Source of the DNA: Candidatus Hadersleviella danica
GTDB taxonomy: Bacteria; Chloroflexota; Anaerolineae; Promineifilales; Promineifilaceae
Assembly (NCBI GenBank): GCA_016711405.1
Contig: JADJSZ010000026.1
Coordinates: 1-64,000, forward strand
Length of the DNA stretch: 64,000 nucleotides
Direction: 5' to 3'
The notes beneath the pieces were generated by a model, which saw only the letters and a program-made list of their open reading frames with translations, did not search any database and was not told the origin of the DNA. The translations under genes and the position numbers were made by a program. Of this stretch, positions 26,797 through 34,754 are shown piece after piece (within the stretch, counting starts at the first letter, position 1; each line of letters starts with the position of its first letter).

Positions 26797-27477
26797 ATGC
26801 CTACCACCAGCCGCACCCTGCTCGATAAAGATTTAGCCAAGCTCAATGATGACCTCCTCAAATTGGCCAATATGGTTGAAGAGGCGTTGGAATATGCGAT
26901 GACGGCCGTGGCCAACCGCGACAAAACCCTTGCCCAACAAGTCATGGTTGGCGATGACCACATCAACCAATTGCGCTACGAGATAGAAGAAGAGTGCCTG
27001 CGCATCATTGCCACCCAGCAACCAGCCGCCACCGATTTGCGCCACGTCATCGCCGCCATCCACATTGCCACCGAACTGGAGCGCATTGGCGACCACGCCG
27101 AAGGGATAGCCAAACTGCTCAACCGCATCAATGTGGCCGAGCAAGACATTACCCCGCTCTTGCACCAATTGCCAAAGATGGCCAAACGTGCCCGCAAAAT
27201 GATTCGCAGTAGTGTACAAGCCTTTATTGCCAAAGATCCTGTCGCGGCCGCAACCCTCATTGAGCGCGACAACAAACTCGATAAGCAATACAGCCAATTT
27301 GCCGAAGCTGTCATGGCCGACATGGAAGGGGATGTCCGCATCCAACTCGGTGTCACCGCCCCCACCTACATGCTCTGGATGGGGCACAACCTCGAGCGCA
27401 TTGGCGACCGTGTGACCAATATCGCCGAACGGGTCATTTTTATGGTCACAGGCAAATTTGTCGAGATGAATTTGTAG
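26797..27477 (+). CDS. phoU: Phosphate-signalling protein PhoU
   Basis: PhoU links the Pst phosphate transporter to PhoR/PhoB signalling. The 226 residues form two three-helix PhoU repeats with the metal-binding signatures E-L-E-R-I-G-D-H-A-E (about 87-96) and N-L-E-R-I-G-D-R-V-T-N-I-A-E (about 197-210). No pst or pho genes are adjacent. The ATG is preceded by GAGG about 13 bases upstream, a loose ribosome site. Confidence 0.93.
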   Translation: MPTTSRTLLDKDLAKLNDDLLKLANMVEEALEYAMTAVANRDKTLAQQVMVGDDHINQLRYEIEEECLRIIATQQPAATDLRHVIAAIHIATELERIGDHAEGIAKLLNRINVAEQDITPLLHQLPKMAKRARKMIRSSVQAFIAKDPVAAATLIERDNKLDKQYSQFAEAVMADMEGDVRIQLGVTAPTYMLWMGHNLERIGDRVTNIAERVIFMVTGKFVEMNL

Positions 27478-27523
27478 GTTGGGAGAGCCTGCGGGTAGCC
27501 TCGCGTTTCGTTAGATAGGTTGG

Positions 27524-27578
27524 AGGTTACAAGTTACAGGTCGCTCCATCACCTGTAACTTGTAACCTATAACCTGCC
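27524..27578. repeat. Iterated gttacaagttacaggt hairpin
   Basis: ggttacaagttacaggt faces acctgtaacttgtaacc, a 17-bp perfect stem. It is the same family as at 10180-10229 and 44146-44206. Confidence 0.75.
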
Positions 27579-27643
27579 CATTCCCCCAAATCCTGCCCCA
27601 ATCCAATTTGCTCGTTTTCTTCACAATTGGCTCTGTTCTTCTC

Positions 27644-27703
27644 TTGACGGAAAATAGAACATATGTTTTAATTTCTGCTATCCCCAACTGGAGATAGCAG
27701 AAA
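27644..27703 (+). promoter_or_regulatory. Promoter with SOS-box-like palindrome and leader hairpin
   Basis: TTGACG (27644-27649) and TTTAAT (27667-27672) are spaced 17 bases apart. The spacer carries AGAACATATGTTTT, with the perfect palindrome AACATATGTT at 27658-27667, close to the Bacillus-type LexA box GAACATATGTTC. An 11-bp hairpin (tttctgctatc at 27672-27682, complement at 27693-27703) follows in the leader of the 27743 gene. Confidence 0.45.
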
Positions 27704-27742
27704 GAGGACATCGGTTTTTTTGACGGAGCCAAGGAGAGGAAA

Positions 27743-28465
27743 ATGTTCACCCAAGGAGAAGATAACCAGCCGCTCAGGTGGCAACCACTGTTCAATGTTT
27801 CCCGCCGCACCATCATTGGCCTTGTGCTTGTGGTGGCTCTGGTCGCTTTTGAACTGTTTAATTTTGATACCACGCAATACGCCTTGGCCAATTTATTGGG
27901 TGATGTGAACTTTGTGGGGTTGCGCTGGGCGACTATTTTGGCCGTTGCCTTTTGCGCTATCGATTTTGCGGGGCTGGCCCACCTTTTCACCCCGCAAACG
28001 GGCAAGGACGAGCCGATTGAAGTGTGGTATTTGATGGGGGCATGGCTGTTGGGGGCGACCATGAACGCGATGATGACGTGGTGGGCTGTTTCGCTTACCT
28101 TGCTGGAACACAGCTTTGGCAACGAGGTATTGAGCCGCGAGCAGTTATTGCAAATTGTACCGATTTTTGTGGCCGCTTTGGTCTGGCTGACGCGCATCTT
28201 GTTCATTGGCGCGCTTTCGGTGGCCAGTGAGAATCTATTTGGGGGTGTAGCACGGCCGCAACCCTCCCGCACCCCACAACCCATCCTCCAACAACAACCC
28301 CAGCCACAGCCACAAGCCCAAACACGGCCGCAACCCGTTGCGCCCCGCCCTGTGGCCAACCAACCTATGCCCACCGCGCCACCCATCCGCTCCAGCCGGG
28401 TGCGCCAACGGCCGCCCATGCCCCCCACCCTCAACCCCGTAGGGATGCAAGCCAAAAGAAGATAG
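27743..28465 (+). CDS. Membrane protein with Gln/Pro-rich tail, unknown function
   Basis: The 240 residues have four likely membrane helices (about 23-42, 56-75, 99-120 and 140-160). A cytoplasmic or exposed tail of about 70 residues follows, rich in Gln, Pro and Arg (Q-Q-Q-P-Q-P-Q-P-Q-A). No known domain is recognised. Its promoter carries a LexA-box-like palindrome. It stands alone between phoU and a divergent SDR gene. AAGGAGAGGAAA lies just before the ATG. Confidence 0.6.
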   Translation: MFTQGEDNQPLRWQPLFNVSRRTIIGLVLVVALVAFELFNFDTTQYALANLLGDVNFVGLRWATILAVAFCAIDFAGLAHLFTPQTGKDEPIEVWYLMGAWLLGATMNAMMTWWAVSLTLLEHSFGNEVLSREQLLQIVPIFVAALVWLTRILFIGALSVASENLFGGVARPQPSRTPQPILQQQPQPQPQAQTRPQPVAPRPVANQPMPTAPPIRSSRVRQRPPMPPTLNPVGMQAKRR

Positions 28466-28475
28466 ACTACTCAGG

Positions 28476-28566
28476 GGATAGAGACGAGAGATAGAGATAG
28501 GGGGCACTACTTACTCTGCCATCCTAAGGTGCCCCCCTCATACAACTATCTCTACCCTCTATCTTC
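28476..28566. repeat. Iterated gatagag hairpin, second copy
   Basis: ggggatagagacgagagatagagatagggggc faces ccccctcatacaactatctctaccctctatc, placed between convergent genes. It is the family seen at 16181-16263. Confidence 0.7.
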
Positions 28567-28568
28567 TC

Positions 28569-29438
28569 CTACCGAAAGACGCGCCGCGCCAAGCCCGGCT
28601 GGCGCAAAGTCGTCAGGTGTTGGCTTAGGCGGCTCGGCCGAAAACCAAACGTGCGCGGGACAACCTCCAAATCAGCAATTTCGGGCACGGCCAACTTATC
28701 AATAAAAAAGCTGGTGATGGGCGGCCGATAATGCCAGCTAAACAGCAAGCGCGTGGCCACCCGCACCAAAGGCACCCGAATGGGCAACGGCCAACGGGAC
28801 ATGCCCGAAGTTTCTAACACCTGCGCCACAATTTCGCGGTAATGGAGCCGCTCCCCCCCAGCGGCCGTTAACGTTTGGCCGCGATACCCCTGCAAGTCGA
28901 GCGGGTCGCTGATAGCCACCAAACAGCGCACCAAATCCTCCACCCACAACGGTTGAAACAACGCCGAACCCGCATCGGGAAGCCACACAAAGGGCCAACT
29001 CCAATACGCCAACGAAGCAATGGTGTGCAAAAAATGGTCATCGCGCCCAAAGAGGGTGGCCGACCGCAAAATGGTGGTTGGCAATTTGCTATCGCGCAAT
29101 CGTTGCTCCACCTGCCCTTTGGCGCGAAAAGCGGGGTAATAGGTGTTGGGGTCGGCCGCCAAATGGCTTAGGTAGATGAAATGGTTGATGTTGGCTCGTT
29201 CCGCCTCTTCCAGCAAACGGGTCGAACCCTCCACATCCACTTGGTGCAGGCGGCGGACACGGCCGTTCCGCTCCGCGCTGGCCAGATGAATGACAGTTTC
29301 CACCCCTTGCAACTGCTGGCGCAAGCTGTAGGGCGCGTTCAGTTGGCCATCATACGGCCGCGCCTCTAACCCGCGCACAGCCAACGCCCGCAAGAGCGAA
29401 CGGCCGACAAACCCTGTACCACCTGTAACGAGAATCAT
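28569..29438 (-). CDS. NAD(P)-binding atypical SDR (NDUFA9-like)
   Basis: The 289 residues open with the Rossmann loop M-I-L-V-T-G-G-T-G-F-V-G (1-12). Later come V-I-H-L-A-S-A (about 49-55), HFIYLSHLAAD, and a weakly kept K-x3-E instead of a classical Y-x3-K. The pattern fits atypical SDRs related to complex I NDUFA9 and to NmrA-like proteins, which often bind NAD(P) without clear catalysis. It is convergent with the Gln/Pro-tail protein. Confidence 0.8.
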   Translation of the reverse strand: MILVTGGTGFVGRSLLRALAVRGLEARPYDGQLNAPYSLRQQLQGVETVIHLASAERNGRVRRLHQVDVEGSTRLLEEAERANINHFIYLSHLAADPNTYYPAFRAKGQVEQRLRDSKLPTTILRSATLFGRDDHFLHTIASLAYWSWPFVWLPDAGSALFQPLWVEDLVRCLVAISDPLDLQGYRGQTLTAAGGERLHYREIVAQVLETSGMSRWPLPIRVPLVRVATRLLFSWHYRPPITSFFIDKLAVPEIADLEVVPRTFGFRPSRLSQHLTTLRQPGLARRVFR

Positions 29439-29588
29439 GGGGGGATTATATCCTCATCGCAATCTTCATTTGCACATGCTAGACTAATTAGGGGGTTGGA
29501 TTACCTTCTAGAGCTTCACTCTAGGCTGGTATGAGACGGGCTTTCAGCCCTAAGATGGTTTTTTGAACTCGAGAGCCAATCAAAAGGA

Positions 29589-29640
29589 AACCCTTTGCGT
29601 CTTTGCTTCTTTGCGCCTTTGTAATAAAAATTGGGCTTTG
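29589..29640. repeat. Partial copy of the cgcaaag repeat
   Basis: ccctttgcgtctttgcttctttgcgccttt matches the core of the repeat at 3874-4004 and 44606-44753. The flanks differ, so this is a fragment or a relative. Confidence 0.5.
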
Positions 29641-29691
29641 CCTCTCCAGTACAAATAATGTGCGTAATAGATAGGAATGAGATAACTCACT

Positions 29692-31485
29692 ATGCTTTCT
29701 GCCATCACTCGCCCAACTTTGCTGGTCAATATCGCCCAAGTAGAGCGCAACATTCAGCGCATGGTGGCCAAAACGGCCGCCGCTAGGGTCGTGCTACGGC
29801 CGCACTTTAAGACCCACCAATCGGCCGCGATTGGCCAGCTCTTTCATGCCCACGGCGTGCGCCACATCACCGTCTCCTCGCTCGATATGGCCCTTTACTT
29901 TGCCGAGGCGGGTTGGCAAGACATCACCGTGGCCATCCCCGCCAATGTGCGCGAGATAGACAAAATCAACGCCCTCGCCCAGCGGTTGAAGCTCGGGTTG
30001 CTGGTCGAAAACCCCACCACGGCCGCCATTCTCGCCCAACAAGTCGCCCATCCTGTGCAGATTTGGCTGGAGGTGGACACAGGCTACGGCCGCACGGGGG
30101 TGTGGCACGAGGACACGGCCGCCATCTCCGCCATCTTAGACCACCTGCGCTCGGCGCCCGATTTGCAGTGGGCGGGGGTGCTGACCCATGCAGGGCACAG
30201 CTACCGCGCCCGGAGCAAGGCAGAGTTAACGGCCGTCCATGAGGAAACGCTCGGCCGCATGCAAGCTGTGCAACAATTTGTGCTGGGGCAAGGATGGCCT
30301 ACTTGCCCCATCTCGATAGGGGACACCCCCACCGCCACCGCCTTGGATGATTGGGCGGGCGTGGCCGAGTTGCGCCCCGGCAACTTTGTCTTTTATGATT
30401 TGATGCAAGCCCAAATTGGGGTTTGCGCCAGCGAGGAAATCGCCGTGGCCGTGGCCTGCCCTGTCATTGCCCTGTACCCCCAGCGGCAACAAGTGATGTT
30501 GTATGGCGGGGCGGTGCATTTTGGCAAAGAGCAGTTGGTGGAGGCCAACGGCCGCGTCGTCTACGGCTACTTGGCCGATTCCACGCTCCAGTCGCCGTTT
30601 GGAGCGGCCGTGCCCACGGCCGCCCTCACCGCACTCAGCCAAGAACATGGTACACTCACCGTCGCCGACCCCGCCTTGCTAGGGCACATCCGCGTGGGGG
30701 ATGTGCTCACCATTTTGCCCGTCCACTCCTGCCTGACGGCCGATTTGTACGACAACTATGTCGGCCTAGATGGACAACGCTACGGCCGCAGGGGCGCGAA
30801 CAAAGGACGAATTAAAGGCGCAAAGCCTAATTTTAACTTCGTACTTCGTCACTCGTATTGCATTTGTCACTCAGCACTCAGCACTCCTATGAGCGAACAA
30901 AAAGCAGACCCAGCCGCCTTGCGGCGGCGCAACCGTTATGTCGCCGAAGCGATTTTGGACAACAGCGCCTTGCGGAATGCGCTGGACGACACCCAAGCGC
31001 AACAGCTTATTGATTGGGGATTGGCGCGGCTCAGTGCCTTTGTGGCCCGCACCGAAACACTCCCCGATGAAGAAGCCACGCCGCTGATGGAAGAGGCGGT
31101 CACGGCCGTCTCGCGGGTGATGCGCCAAGTGAACGAACTGGTGGAACACCCCACCACCCCGCTGGAGCCGAGCGAAGCGCAAACGCGCAACGCCCTCGGT
31201 GCCCTCAGCAAGCAGTTGGCTTTGTGGCAGAGTTTGGCCTTGCCCACGGCCGATGAGCTACAAACCATCGCCCAGCGCGAAGCGGCCGACCAGCACACCC
31301 CCGCCGAAACGTTTGACTCGCTGATGGCCGTGTTGGACACCGCCCCCACCGAAACCACGGCCGAACCTAAGGTAGAGGACACGGCCGAAGCCCCCCCAGC
31401 ACCCGAAGCCGAAGTAGCCGAAGCAACTGAAGCAAATGAACCTGCATGGCAGAACCTCTGGGACTGGCTACGCGGCCGTTCCTAA
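29692..31485 (+). CDS. D-threonine-aldolase-like PLP enzyme, fused in frame to an unknown acidic protein
   Basis: Residues 1 to about 370 form an alanine-racemase-fold PLP enzyme of the D-threonine aldolase group: TRPTLLVNIAQVERNI, then VLRPHFKTHQS (about 39-49) with the PLP Lys, VDTGYGRTGV, a metal-binding H-A-G-H and the C-terminal V-H-S-C-L-T. About 30 residues of repeat-derived linker then join it, without a stop, to a second protein starting at Met 30889. That part has 198 residues, is helical and Glu/Ala/Thr-rich, and has no known domain. The two were probably separate genes and the stop was lost, or the join is accidental. Cofactor and fold are clear; the substrate is not. Confidence 0.75.
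   Translation: MLSAITRPTLLVNIAQVERNIQRMVAKTAAARVVLRPHFKTHQSAAIGQLFHAHGVRHITVSSLDMALYFAEAGWQDITVAIPANVREIDKINALAQRLKLGLLVENPTTAAILAQQVAHPVQIWLEVDTGYGRTGVWHEDTAAISAILDHLRSAPDLQWAGVLTHAGHSYRARSKAELTAVHEETLGRMQAVQQFVLGQGWPTCPISIGDTPTATALDDWAGVAELRPGNFVFYDLMQAQIGVCASEEIAVAVACPVIALYPQRQQVMLYGGAVHFGKEQLVEANGRVVYGYLADSTLQSPFGAAVPTAALTALSQEHGTLTVADPALLGHIRVGDVLTILPVHSCLTADLYDNYVGLDGQRYGRRGANKGRIKGAKPNFNFVLRHSYCICHSALSTPMSEQKADPAALRRRNRYVAEAILDNSALRNALDDTQAQQLIDWGLARLSAFVARTETLPDEEATPLMEEAVTAVSRVMRQVNELVEHPTTPLEPSEAQTRNALGALSKQLALWQSLALPTADELQTIAQREAADQHTPAETFDSLMAVLDTAPTETTAEPKVEDTAEAPPAPEAEVAEATEANEPAWQNLWDWLRGRS
30889..31485 (+). CDS. Probable separate start of the acidic helical protein
   Basis: ATG 30889 follows gcactcagcactcct, the same repeat family that ends the glycosyltransferase gene near 19610. 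It is therefore the natural start of a 198-residue protein (MSEQKADPAALRRRNRYVAE at its beginning). The N-terminal 120 residues are helical. The tail is a low-complexity acidic stretch of Glu, Ala, Pro and Thr ending W-Q-N-L-W-D-W-L-R-G-R-S. Function is unknown. This entry is an alternative to the long fusion reading. Confidence 0.5.
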   Translation: MSEQKADPAALRRRNRYVAEAILDNSALRNALDDTQAQQLIDWGLARLSAFVARTETLPDEEATPLMEEAVTAVSRVMRQVNELVEHPTTPLEPSEAQTRNALGALSKQLALWQSLALPTADELQTIAQREAADQHTPAETFDSLMAVLDTAPTETTAEPKVEDTAEAPPAPEAEVAEATEANEPAWQNLWDWLRGRS

Positions 31486-31541
31486 TCCCTTTCTCTCCCC
31501 TTCTTTTACTCTCTTACTCTCTCCCTCTCCCCCTAACCCTT

Positions 31542-32696
31542 ATGGCCAAAAAGAAACAGACAACCAGCAAATCGGGCGGTTCGAGCCTTGGCATTGGCGG
31601 CATCTTGCTCGTCTTAGCCCTGCTCTGCGGAGGCTATGTCTTCGGCGTAGATTTTTCGGAAGTACTCGAGGTAGAAGAGGGTGATACCCCCTCAGATGCC
31701 CCACAAGATATTCCCGTGGCCAGCCAAGGTGGCGGCGGCGAATGGTACGACATTTACTTTACCAACCCCACTTGCCCCCCCGAAGAGGAGCGCGTGGGCG
31801 GCATGGATGAGATGTTTGCCGAACAGATACTGGCCACCACCACGGCCAGCTTAGATGTGGCCGTCTTTGAGCTAAACGCCGAGCCGATTATCAACGCCCT
31901 GATTGAACTAGAGGAGCGTGGCGTGACGGTGCGGGTGGTGGTGGATGATGAGCACACAGCCGCCGCGACCATTAACCGCCTGCGCCGCAATGGCATGAGC
32001 GTGGTGGGCGATAGCCGCTCCGCCTTTATGCACAACAAGTTCATGGTCAGTGATGAGCGTGTTGTGTGGACGGGTTCGATGAATTACACGACCAATGATG
32101 CGTATTGCAACAACAACAATTTGGTGCGCATCGAATCGGCCGCGTTGGCCCGCAATTACACCACCGAGTTTGAGGAAATGTTTGGCGACAGTGCTTTTGG
32201 CACGACTTCGCCGCGCAATACGACGGCCGAGTTAACCATTGAGGGCGTGCCCTTCGAGAATTATTTCACGGCCGAGGACAAGCCCAGTGGGCGGCTGGCC
32301 GAAATTATCGGCTCGGCCGAGCAAGAAATCTTGTTCATGGCCTTCTCCTTTACCCAAGAGACGATTGGCGACGCAATGTTGGAACGCGCCGACGAAGGCA
32401 TTGCCATTCGGGGCGTATTCGAGACGACAGGCTCCGAAACCCAATACAGCTATTACCCCGTCATGCTCGAGGCGGAGCTAGACAACCTGCAAGTGCGGCA
32501 AGATGGCAACCCGCGCATTTTGCACCACAAGGTGATTATTATTGACCGCTCGATTGTGATTTTTGGCTCCTATAACTTCTCGGGCAACGCCGAAAACAGC
32601 AATGATGAGAACGTCGTCATTGTGTATGACACTGATTTTGCCAGCTTTTTTGTAGAGGAGTTTGAGGCGGTGTGGGGCGAGGCGAAGGTGCAGTAA
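31542..32696 (+). CDS. Phospholipase D-like protein, membrane-anchored
   Basis: The 384 residues from ATG 31542 begin with a Lys-rich stretch and one membrane helix (about 15-36), then an exported PLD-fold body with two HxK motifs: MHNKFMVSDERVVWTGSMN (about 165-183) and LHHKVIIIDRSIVIFGSYNF (about 327-346). Both Lys residues are present. Where D and the trailing Asn of HxKx4D are expected, the second motif reads H-H-K-V-I-I-I-D, complete. Members of this group are nucleases or phospholipases; substrate preference is not visible. An external location is inferred from the N-terminal anchor. Confidence 0.85.
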   Translation: MAKKKQTTSKSGGSSLGIGGILLVLALLCGGYVFGVDFSEVLEVEEGDTPSDAPQDIPVASQGGGGEWYDIYFTNPTCPPEEERVGGMDEMFAEQILATTTASLDVAVFELNAEPIINALIELEERGVTVRVVVDDEHTAAATINRLRRNGMSVVGDSRSAFMHNKFMVSDERVVWTGSMNYTTNDAYCNNNNLVRIESAALARNYTTEFEEMFGDSAFGTTSPRNTTAELTIEGVPFENYFTAEDKPSGRLAEIIGSAEQEILFMAFSFTQETIGDAMLERADEGIAIRGVFETTGSETQYSYYPVMLEAELDNLQVRQDGNPRILHHKVIIIDRSIVIFGSYNFSGNAENSNDENVVIVYDTDFASFFVEEFEAVWGEAKVQ

Positions 32697-32868
32697 GAGG
32701 GGTACCCGTTACTGGGTTCTTGGTTATTGGGTTAGGGGGGGGGTCCCGGGGGGGGGGGGGGCCCCCCCCCCCCCCGGCCCGGCCGGGAGGGCGGGGGGGG
32801 CATTGGTTAATCGAGCAACCCAATAACCAGTCACGAATAACGAATAACAAATTCCACACACACGGCCG

Positions 32869-32905
32869 AAAAAAGCCGCTGATCCTTGAATCAGCGGCTT
32901 TTTTT
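32869..32905 (+). terminator. Rho-independent terminator after the PLD-like gene
   Basis: aaaaaagccgctgat (32869-32883), loop ccttga, then atcagcggc and seven T. It is the textbook shape and is also usable on the opposite strand. Confidence 0.85.
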
Positions 32906-33034
32906 ATGGGAGGCTATTGGAGAGGCAGCCTGTCTCTTGTTTTAACCGTTGCGTAGGTTGTGGAAGGGCTTCCTTAGCTTGTTGCCAAAAAGGTACGGAC
33001 TAATCGTTTGATTAGTCCGCATCTTTTGGTAAAT

Positions 33035-33100
33035 AAGTACGTACCTTTTGGCAAACAAGTACGTACCTTTTGGCAAACAAGTACGTACCTTTTGGCAAAC
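33035..33100. repeat. Direct-repeat array A: three 22-bp units
   Basis: Three identical copies of a 22-bp unit (aagtacgtacc then ttttggcaaac) at 33035-33056, 33057-33078 and 33079-33100. A degenerate half unit (ttttggtaaat) precedes them. Each contains the palindrome GTACGTAC. Confidence 0.9.
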
Positions 33101-33115
33101 AGTGGGCACTTCAAC

Positions 33116-33203
33116 GAATGGGCAATCGTTTGCCAACGAATGGGCAATCGTTCGTCAACGAATGGGCAATCGTTTATCAACGAATGGGCAATCGTTTGCC
33201 GAC
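33116..33203. repeat. Direct-repeat array B: four 22-bp units
   Basis: Four copies of gaatgggcaatcgtt followed by a variable seven-base end (tgccaac, cgtcaac, tatcaac, tgccgac) start at 33116, 33138, 33160 and 33182. The period equals that of array A, 15 bases to the left, but the sequence is unrelated. Confidence 0.9.
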
Positions 33204-33283
33204 CGATGCGCTTTTGTTATGAAGGGGGAGGGTGGCTCTCTCCGAAAAGGGGCGGGGGTGAGAAGGGAACGAAGCAAACGCCC

Positions 33284-33949
33284 TTAAAAAGGCCAGAGTT
33301 GGAGAATGAGAATGGCCACGGCCGTAATTGTCAGATTATCCAGCCCCCACACCGACACAGCTTCGGTGAGGCTGGTGGCGAGGCTGATGACCACGGCCGC
33401 GCTGAGAGCCATAAGCGGTGAAATGTCGGGGCCACCCGGCATGAGCCACAGCGCCAGCCATGTGAACAGCAAGCCGCCCACAAAAAAGCCGAGCGAGCCT
33501 TGGTAGGTGCGGGTGTGGCCGAAAACGGTGTAGGGGTGGCGGCCGTAAGCTCGGCCGACCACAGGCGCCAGCCCATCCCCCCATGTCAAAGGCATCAGCG
33601 CGGCTACCATGAGCGGTGGTTGCTCCCAAAAAATAAGGGCGACGACGGCCGCCGCAATGGGGAAATAGACAGTCCCCAAGTTGTGGCGGTCTTTGCTGGC
33701 CATCGCCAAAAAGAAGCCATACCGCCAATCCAAGAAGTTGATGAGGACAAACACGGCCGAGGCGGCCACAAACGGCCACGGGTTGTCGAACAAAAAGGGC
33801 AGGAACCAACTCATCATCCCCACGCCGATGTGGACGACTTTGCGCGTGAAATCGGTGCTGTAGCCCCGCTGGCGGCGCAACAGTTCGGCCGTGCCGATGA
33901 TGGCGAAAATATAGGTGAAGGCGAGGAGGAGGCCGAGTGTGTTGGACAT
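33284..33949 (-). CDS. Polyprenol/phytol kinase-like (CTP-dependent kinase family) membrane protein
   Basis: The start is set at 33949 (M-S-N-T-L-G-L-L-L-A-F), giving 221 residues; the longer open frame runs through the divergent repeat and is rejected. Six to seven membrane helices carry F-T-R-K-V-V-H-I-G-V-G (about 30-40), TWGDGLAPVVGRAYGRH (about 120-136) and TYQGSLGFFVGG. This pattern matches the SEC59/VTE5/DGK1 group, which phosphorylates dolichol, phytol or diacylglycerol with CTP. The substrate is unknown. Confidence 0.72.
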   Translation of the reverse strand: MSNTLGLLLAFTYIFAIIGTAELLRRQRGYSTDFTRKVVHIGVGMMSWFLPFLFDNPWPFVAASAVFVLINFLDWRYGFFLAMASKDRHNLGTVYFPIAAAVVALIFWEQPPLMVAALMPLTWGDGLAPVVGRAYGRHPYTVFGHTRTYQGSLGFFVGGLLFTWLALWLMPGGPDISPLMALSAAVVISLATSLTEAVSVWGLDNLTITAVAILILQLWPF

Positions 33950-34017
33950 GGGATTTTGGATTGCGGATTTTGGATTGGGGATTGCGGAGGAGGGCAGAAT
34001 GCCAATGACAATTGACC

Positions 34018-34386
34018 CTATACCATGCGGGTGTGCCGCCAGAGGAAGATGCCCGCGAGGCCAGCGAGGAGAGAGGCGACGGCCGCCCAAATCCATTTGG
34101 TGGGGCGCGAGGGGCGAATGGGTGGGGGAACGGCCGTTGTCGGGCGTGGGCTGGGGGGTTGGGTTAGCCGGGCGGGGGCGGGCAAGGGCACAAGGGTGCG
34201 CTTGAGTTGCTGGGCAAGGTAGAGGAGGGCGATGAGTTGCTCGGCCGTTTGGGGCGAAGCCTCGGCCGAAAACTGGGCAATTAGCCACTCAGTCGTGTCC
34301 CGCCCTTGGTTGAGCGCATTGGCCTGCATGGCCAGCACATTTTCAATCAGCGCGTCATCGGGATGGGGGGAAAAGTAGTTGCTCAT
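34018..34386 (-). CDS. Small protein with C-terminal membrane anchor, unknown function
   Basis: The 122 residues have a helical N-terminal half (H-P-D-D-A-L-I-E-N-V-L near the start, A-E-Q-L-I-A-L-L-Y-L-A-Q-Q-L around 50-65), a Pro-rich linker and one membrane helix (about 97-115) ending R-H-T-R-M-V. No zinc motif is present. It lies downstream of an ECF sigma factor and DegV on the same strand. An anti-sigma-like role is possible from the layout but is not shown by any motif. Confidence 0.55.
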   Translation of the reverse strand: MSNYFSPHPDDALIENVLAMQANALNQGRDTTEWLIAQFSAEASPQTAEQLIALLYLAQQLKRTLVPLPAPARLTQPPSPRPTTAVPPPIRPSRPTKWIWAAVASLLAGLAGIFLWRHTRMV

Positions 34387-34754
34387 GGATGGGTATGGGA
34401 AATATCCTCATAACGGTAGTTGATGCGGGTGTATTCGTTTATGGGTCTATTGGTGTCTTAAAGTACACCAATACACGAATACACCCATAAACAAAATGCC
34501 ACCAGCCAAGACTACTTTAATATAACCCGCGTCGCGGCCCAAAGATTTACCCCGTTTCCCGATTGATGCAGGCCACAAGAACAAGCACCCTGCCAACCTC
34601 TCCCGTGTTTGGTGAGGGGCAAACACCTCTAATTGACCTGAAAATCGGGGGGAGCCGCTCCCAATCAGCACAATGTTGCCAAAAGAGCGAGCCAGACCGC
34701 CAAGGTTTCTAAACCCTCGAAGGTCTGGCTCGCACCTCAAACGCATCTAAACAG
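34387..34754. other. 368-bp gap with two hairpins
   Basis: It contains the ggtgtattcg hairpin (34426-34493) and, near the DegV stop, a 12-bp stem (gcgagccagacc at 34687-34698, complement at 34722-34733) enclosing aaggtttctaaaccc. The central part has no supported gene. Confidence 0.6.
34687..34733 (-). terminator. Hairpin after the degV gene
   Basis: A 12-bp perfect stem with an inner smaller palindrome lies 22 bases past the DegV stop codon on the minus strand. No long T-run follows, so its terminator role is inferred. Confidence 0.5.

Larger units (their letters stand above)
32697..33283. other. 587-bp gap: poly-G/C tract, terminator and two repeat arrays
   Basis: From left to right the gap holds half of a gttattgg hairpin, a 67-base block almost purely G and C (32735-32801), the other hairpin half, a classical terminator (32869-32905), 22-bp array A (33035-33100), 22-bp array B (33116-33203), and plain sequence to the next stop. 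No gene is supported. Short open frames through the arrays are by-products of the repeats. Confidence 0.7.

Noticed and set aside
32617..32956. Open frames through the poly-G/C block
   Set aside because: They encode only Gly/Pro runs from a doubtful tract.
33035..33203. Possible CRISPR array
   Set aside because: The 22-bp units are contiguous without spacers and no cas genes are near.
33950..34288. N-terminal extension of the lipid-kinase-like protein
   Set aside because: The extra residues are Pro-rich, pass through a ggattgcgga repeat and overlap the 122-residue gene; the family begins at Met 33949.
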